Origin: Planctomycetota bacterium
GTDB lineage: Bacteria; Planctomycetota; UBA1135
Reading direction: 5' to 3'
NCBI GenBank assembly: GCA_014382465.1
Contig: JACNJP010000281.1
Coordinates: 1-9,306 of the forward strand
Length of the DNA stretch: 9,306 nt
Part shown: one piece after another, positions 5,788 to 9,306 of the stretch
Numbering within the stretch: position 1 is the first letter of the stretch
Layout: each line of letters begins with the position of its first letter
Program-made: the position numbers and the translations under genes
The notes under the pieces: model-generated
Told to the model about the DNA's origin: nothing
What the model saw: the letters and a program-made list of their open reading frames with translations, nothing else
Database searches by the model: none

Positions 5788-7701
5788 CTATTCCTGGAGC
5801 TTCTGCTCGAGCAGCCTGGCGGCCACGCCCATGAAGTCGTAATCGGTGACGATGCCGACCAGGCGCCGCTCCCCGTCCACCACCGGCAGGCAGGAGACCT
5901 TGTGCTCGCGCATCAGTCGGAAGGCGTCGAGGGTCAGGGCTCCCGCCGAAACGGTGACGGGTTCCTTCTCCATGATCTCGCCGACCGACACCTGGCGGAC
6001 CTCGGCGCTGCCGCGGGAGAAGAAGCGCATCAGGGCGCGGTGGGTGACCAGGCCGACGAGCCGGTGCTCGTCGTCCTCGACCGGCACGTGGCGGATGTGC
6101 TGCCAGTCCATCATGTTGGCGGCCAGGTCCACCAGCTCGTCCTCGTGCACCGTGAAGAGGTCGGTGGTCATGAAGGACTCGACGTGCTCGTAGTGCCGGC
6201 GCGAGACCGGGGCCTCCTCGTCGCCGGCGGCGAGGTCCCACTCGTGGCCGGGGCGGCCGTCGAGCTGGTTGCGGATGGTGGCGGCCACCAGTGCGCCGGC
6301 CTTGGCCATCGGGCCGGTGTGGTCGCCCATGCCCATGAAGGACTTGAGCTGCCAGCAGGCGCCGGTGCGGCGGGACTCGACCCGCTCCTGCACCACCCTC
6401 AGGTAACGCTCGGAGTCCGCGGGGTCGATGCCGCAGGAGTCGAGGCCCTGCCGGGCCACCGGCAGGAGCTGGTCGAGGATCAGCTCGGTGGCGGTGTGGC
6501 GGCTGTCCCCGAACCAGGCGAACTGGGCGTCCAGGCCCAGGCGCGCGGCGCTCAGCAGGTTGTCCTTGGCCTCGTCGAAGCCGAAGCGCCCGGCGGGGTC
6601 GCCGTACTCGGCGGCGGCGCCGTGGACCAGGCCGAACCAGAAGGCGGCGTTGGCGACCTCGTCGATGACCGAGGGGCCGGCCGGCAGCAGGCGGTTCTCG
6701 ATCCGCAGGTGCGGCTTGCCGTCGCTGATGCCGTAGCAGGCGCGGTTCCAGCGGTAGACGGTGCCGGTGTGCAGGCGCAAGGCGTAGAGCCTCGGCGCCC
6801 GGCCGGCGGCCATCGCCTCGTACGGGTCCTCGTAGTCGTCGGAGCCGATCAAGGCCCGGAAGCGGGCGATGTCCTCCTGGTAGATCTCGAGCACCGACCG
6901 CCGGACCCAGTCGCTGCCGAAGCTGACCCGCGGCATGAATTGGCGCTGGTGGAGGTCGGCCTTGCGGGTGTCGACCGACTGCTGGAACAGGGCCAGGCGG
7001 GTCTCGCGCCACAGCCGCTTGCCGAACAGCAGCGGCGAATTCACCGCCGCCGCCATCACCGGCCCGGCGATCAGCTGGGAGACGTTGTAGAGCCGCACGA
7101 AGTCCTCGGCCGCCACCTGCAGGTGGATCTGGAACGAGGTGTTGCAGGCCTCGAGCATCATCGTGTCGTGCTTGACGTTGAGCTCGTCGATGCCCTTGAT
7201 GCGCAGCCGGAAGTCGCCGCCCCGCAGCCGGCCCATGGCCTCCTTGAGGGCGAAGTAGCGCGGCAGCGGCGTCATGGCCTCGGCCGTGAGGTCCTCCTTG
7301 CGCAGCGTCGGCAGGATGCCGGTCATGACGACGTCGCCGCCGAGCTGGCGGGCGGCGGCCCTGGCCCTGCCGAGCAGCTCCTCGAGGTGGAGCTGGAGGT
7401 CGCGCAGGCAGCTGCCGCGGAAATCGAAGGGGTCGAGGTTGAACTCGAGGTTGAATTGGGCCAGCTCGGTGGTGAAGTGCGGGTCGTCGAGGGCCGCGAG
7501 CATCGGCAGCGCCAGCGGCGCAGGCCGGCCGCCGGGGTCGACCAGGAACAGCTCCTGCTCGGCGCCGACCCGGCTCCTGTCGGACTCGATCATGCCCTTG
7601 CCGAGCATCTCCTCGAGCGCCTGGAGGTCCCGCAGCACGCACTTCATGAAGAAGCGCAGCTGTTCCTTGTCCTGGTAAGCGGTGACCTGGTGCTCGCCCA
7701 C
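5788..7701 (-). CDS. GCS2-type carboxylate-amine ligase fused to two CBS domains
   Basis: A 637-residue protein (from GTG at 7701). The first 480 residues are the glutamate-cysteine ligase family 2 fold, which uses ATP to join a carboxylate (often the gamma-carboxylate of Glu) to an amine. Visible motifs: GAEQELFLVD (46-55, acidic metal/ATP ligands), FNLEFNLDPFDF (about 83-94), KGIDELNVKHD, and HLRIENRLLP with Arg333, Glu335 and Arg337. Two CBS domains end the protein (about 507-562, VESFMTTDLFTVHEDE on; 572-631, VGEIMEKEPVTVS on, with GIVTDYDF). A CBS pair usually binds adenine nucleotides, so activity may follow energy state. An in-frame ATG at 7776 would add 25 Pro-rich residues; I prefer GTG because MGEHQV resembles family starts as I remember them and the extra segment holds an inverted repeat. 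Neither start has a good ribosome binding site. The next gene is a deacylase. Confidence 0.9.
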   Translation of the reverse strand: MGEHQVTAYQDKEQLRFFMKCVLRDLQALEEMLGKGMIESDRSRVGAEQELFLVDPGGRPAPLALPMLAALDDPHFTTELAQFNLEFNLDPFDFRGSCLRDLQLHLEELLGRARAAARQLGGDVVMTGILPTLRKEDLTAEAMTPLPRYFALKEAMGRLRGGDFRLRIKGIDELNVKHDTMMLEACNTSFQIHLQVAAEDFVRLYNVSQLIAGPVMAAAVNSPLLFGKRLWRETRLALFQQSVDTRKADLHQRQFMPRVSFGSDWVRRSVLEIYQEDIARFRALIGSDDYEDPYEAMAAGRAPRLYALRLHTGTVYRWNRACYGISDGKPHLRIENRLLPAGPSVIDEVANAAFWFGLVHGAAAEYGDPAGRFGFDEAKDNLLSAARLGLDAQFAWFGDSRHTATELILDQLLPVARQGLDSCGIDPADSERYLRVVQERVESRRTGACWQLKSFMGMGDHTGPMAKAGALVAATIRNQLDGRPGHEWDLAAGDEEAPVSRRHYEHVESFMTTDLFTVHEDELVDLAANMMDWQHIRHVPVEDDEHRLVGLVTHRALMRFFSRGSAEVRQVSVGEIMEKEPVTVSAGALTLDAFRLMREHKVSCLPVVDGERRLVGIVTDYDFMGVAARLLEQKLQE

Positions 7702-7744
7702 GGTCTCGAGAGGCGGAGGTGGCAGAGGGTGGGGTGAGGAGGCC

Positions 7745-7759
7745 CGGATCGTAGATCCG
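7745..7759. promoter_or_regulatory. Perfect inverted repeat, possible operator
   Basis: CGGATC-GTA-GATCCG, six-base arms with a 3-base centre. It lies 44 bases upstream of the preferred ligase start (7701), between two divergent transcription units. It could bind a dimeric repressor or activator; no regulator gene in the window is an obvious partner. Confidence 0.4.
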
Positions 7760-7815
7760 ACCGCCTGTGCGGCCATCTTAGCGCTTGGACGGCCGGCGGA
7801 CGCCGGACGGCCCCA

Positions 7816-7847
7816 GAGCGGGAATCCGGCCTCCGAGCGGGAATCCG
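7816..7847 (+). promoter_or_regulatory. Two 13-base direct repeats upstream of the sigma factor gene
   Basis: GAGCGGGAATCCG occurs at 7816-7828 and again at 7835-7847, exactly identical, 19 bases apart start to start, and 24 bases before the sigma factor ATG. The GGAAT core resembles the GGAA-type -35 element that many ECF sigma factors read, so this may be a regulator site or part of an autoregulated promoter. No clear -10 element is visible. Confidence 0.45.
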
Positions 7848-7871
7848 CGCCTGCTCCGCGCTTGGGCTAGG

Positions 7872-8429
7872 ATGCGGCCGCCGCCGCCGCTTCCCTCCGT
7901 GTCCGAGCCTCCTCCCGAGCTGTTCCCGCTGGTCTACGACGAGCTGCGAGAACTCGCGCGCCGCTACCTGTCGCGGGAGCGATCGGACCACACACTGCAG
8001 CCCACCGCCCTGGTCCACGAGGCCTGGGTGCGGCTGGACGGCCGGGGGGCCGGCCCCTGGAAGGACCCCTCGCACTTCTTCGCCACCGCCGCGCGGGCCA
8101 TGCGGCGGATCCTGATCGACCACGCCCGGCGGCGGCGGGCGGACAAGCGCGGCGGCGGCAAGCGCGCCGCCAGCCTCGACGAGGAGAAGCTGGGGGTCAC
8201 CGACCGCGACGACTACCTCGTCGCCCTCGACGATGCCCTCGAGGAGCTGGCGGCGATCGATGAGCGACAGGCCCGGGTCGTGGAGCTGCGCTTCTTCGCC
8301 GGCCTGACCATCCCCGAGGTGGCGGAGGTTCTCGGCTGGAGCCACGCGACGGTGGAGCGAGACTGGCGCGTCGCGCGCGCCTGGCTCGACCGCGAGATCC
8401 GCAGGGGCGACGACGGAGGGGTGGAATGA
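7872..8429 (+). CDS. ECF sigma factor of the kinase-linked type (ECF43-like)
   Basis: A 185-residue sigma factor that would direct RNA polymerase to its own promoters. Region 2 runs from LFPLVYDELRELARRYL (17-33) through LVHEAWVRL to FFATAARAMRRILIDHARRR; region 4 starts about residue 118 and ends with the helix-turn-helix GLTIPEVAEVLGWSHATVER. Most ECF factors have an acidic DAED-like motif in region 2.2 that contacts the core enzyme. Here the aligned residues are Q43-P44-T45-A46, with no acid, which is a hallmark of sigma factors switched on by phosphorylation of a threonine by a partner kinase, as shown for EcfP-PknT in Vibrio. The kinase gene overlaps this one by four bases. No anti-sigma factor is seen. 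The start is uncertain: ATG 7872 has only a weak upstream AGG; GTG 7899 would give 176 residues. The N-terminal PPPP stretch is not conserved. Confidence 0.9.
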   Translation: MRPPPPLPSVSEPPPELFPLVYDELRELARRYLSRERSDHTLQPTALVHEAWVRLDGRGAGPWKDPSHFFATAARAMRRILIDHARRRRADKRGGGKRAASLDEEKLGVTDRDDYLVALDDALEELAAIDERQARVVELRFFAGLTIPEVAEVLGWSHATVERDWRVARAWLDREIRRGDDGGVE

Positions 8430-9306
8430 GCCAGCGCTGGGACCGGATCAAGGAGCTGTTCCAGCGGGCGGTCGACCTCTCCGCGGACCAGCGGGCCGCC
8501 CTGTTCGACCTGGAGTGCGCCGGCGATCCCGAGCTGCGGCGCGAGGTGGAGTCGCTGATCGATTCCGACCAGGACACCCCGGCGCTGCTCCACCGGACCG
8601 CCCGCGACGCCTTCACCGAGCTCGCCGGCGCTGCCCTGGTGGACGGCTTCGAGCCGGGCCAGATGGTGGGCCGCTACCGCCTGCTCGAGCGGGTCGGCGC
8701 CGGCGGAATGGGCACGGTCTGGAAGGCCGAGGACCAGCGGGACGGCGGCCACGTGGCGGTCAAGTTCGTGCGGCACTCGATGAACGCGCCGAGCCTGCTC
8801 GGCCGCTTTGACAACGAGCGGCGGCTGATGGCCCACCTCGACCATCCGAACATCGCCAGGCTGCTCGACGGCGGCATGACCGCGGAGGGCCGCCCGTACC
8901 TGGTGGTCGAATTCGTAGACGGCCTGCCGATCGACCGCTGGTGCGCCGAGCGGAAGCTGGGCGTGCCCGCCCGTCTGGTACTGTTCCAGCAGGTGTGCGC
9001 CGCCGTCCATGAGGCCCACCGGAACCTGATCGTGCACCGCGACCTCAAGCCGGGCAACGTGCTGGTCGCCGCCGACGGCCAGCCGAAGCTGGTCGACTTC
9101 GGGATCTCGAAGATCATCCACCCGGAGACCGGTCTGGCCACCGCCACCCTGACCGAGTGGCGGCCGATGACGCCCCAGTACGCCAGCCCGGAGCAGATCC
9201 GCGGCGAGCCGATGACCACCACCAGCGCCCTCTACTCGCCGGGGGCGACGCCCTCCGAGCTGCTGCCCGGGCACCCGTCCTCCGCGGTGCCGTCCGCCCG
9301 GCGCCC
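8426..9306 (+). CDS. Ser/Thr protein kinase, N-terminal part (runs off window)
   Basis: Hanks-type kinase, 293 residues visible. Residues 1-75 are a helical leader (RWDRIKELFQRAVDL, then DPELRREVESLIDSD) commonly seen on kinases paired with ECF sigma factors. The kinase domain starts about 81: Gly loop GAGGMGTV (91-98), VAVK with Lys113, NERR with Glu131 of helix C, HRDLKPGN with Asp206, DFG (224-226), and TPQYASPEQ (249-257) at the end of the activation loop. All catalytic residues are present, so the enzyme should be active. The start is an ATGA overlap with the sigma gene, so the two are coupled; its likely substrate is that sigma factor. After GEPMTTTS the sequence no longer fits: SALYSPGATPSELLPGHP where the family has a SDVYSLG-type motif, probably sequence error. 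Transmembrane and sensor parts, usual in such kinases, would lie beyond the edge. Confidence 0.92.
   Translation, partial: MSQRWDRIKELFQRAVDLSADQRAALFDLECAGDPELRREVESLIDSDQDTPALLHRTARDAFTELAGAALVDGFEPGQMVGRYRLLERVGAGGMGTVWKAEDQRDGGHVAVKFVRHSMNAPSLLGRFDNERRLMAHLDHPNIARLLDGGMTAEGRPYLVVEFVDGLPIDRWCAERKLGVPARLVLFQQVCAAVHEAHRNLIVHRDLKPGNVLVAADGQPKLVDFGISKIIHPETGLATATLTEWRPMTPQYASPEQIRGEPMTTTSALYSPGATPSELLPGHPSSAVPSARR

Noticed and set aside
5783..7642. Upstream extension of the deacylase frame by 620 codons within the ligase gene
   Set aside because: The extension is low-complexity Arg/Pro/Gly and overlaps a well-conserved gene; the ATG at 5782 directly precedes the zinc-binding domain.
5902..7737. 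611-codon open frame on the plus strand opposite the ligase gene
   Set aside because: Mirror of codon bias in the real minus-strand gene; no recognisable domain.
7702..7776. 25-residue N-terminal extension of the ligase from ATG 7776
   Set aside because: Pro-rich, not family-like, and contains a perfect inverted repeat; kept only as an alternative start.
7793..7806. Inverted repeat CCGGCG-GA-CGCCGG
   Set aside because: Short GC-only palindrome with a 2-base loop, common in this composition; no added support as a site.
7785..7871. Longer sigma factor start at ATG 7785
   Set aside because: Would place the 13-base direct repeats in coding sequence and adds residues not seen in this family.

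Overview
The window is about 70% GC, densely coded, and looks like a fragment of a bacterial chromosome or metagenome contig. The best lineage clue is the right end: an ECF sigma factor of the kind that lacks acidic residues in region 2.2, directly followed by a Ser/Thr kinase with an N-terminal helical leader. This arrangement is especially common in Planctomycetota and Acidobacteriota, so I suggest one of those two phyla without choosing. No rRNA, tRNA, insertion sequence or CRISPR array is visible.

Left region (1-4191, + strand): a compact operon for a type II secretion or type IV pilus-like machine. It holds the C-terminal part of a secretin, a TPR protein with a possible lipoprotein signal, and four prepilin-like proteins that resemble in order GspG/H or PilE, GspI/PilV, GspJ/PilW and GspK/PilX. 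The genes overlap by 1, 14, 4 and 4 bases at successive junctions, so translational coupling is likely. The order follows the D-(G/H)-I-J-K order of gsp operons. Two of the pilin-like proteins end in low-complexity charged tails: a charge-balanced Gly-Lys/Asp-Glu tail on the second and a repeated Gly-Lys-Asp tail on the fourth. The DNA of the first tail also forms a strong G-quadruplex motif just before the next gene's ribosome binding site.

Middle region: a gap of about 400 bases (4192-4597) with two long G-runs separates the operon from a convergent two-gene unit on the minus strand. Transcribed from right to left, that unit encodes a GCS2-type carboxylate-amine ligase fused to two CBS domains, then, 5 bases later, a zinc-dependent M14-like deacylase of the aspartoacylase/succinylglutamate desuccinylase family. 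One enzyme makes and the other breaks amide bonds, which suggests a shared metabolite or peptide, but the substrate cannot be read from sequence.

Right region: a divergent promoter region (about 7702-7871) with a perfect inverted repeat and a 13-base direct repeat, then the ECF sigma factor and its overlapping kinase, which runs off the window. The sigma factor has Pro-Thr-Ala where most ECF factors have acidic residues, which fits the known scheme in which phosphorylation of a threonine by the partner kinase switches the sigma factor on. The last 80 bases of the kinase look corrupted, probably by poor sequence at a contig end.
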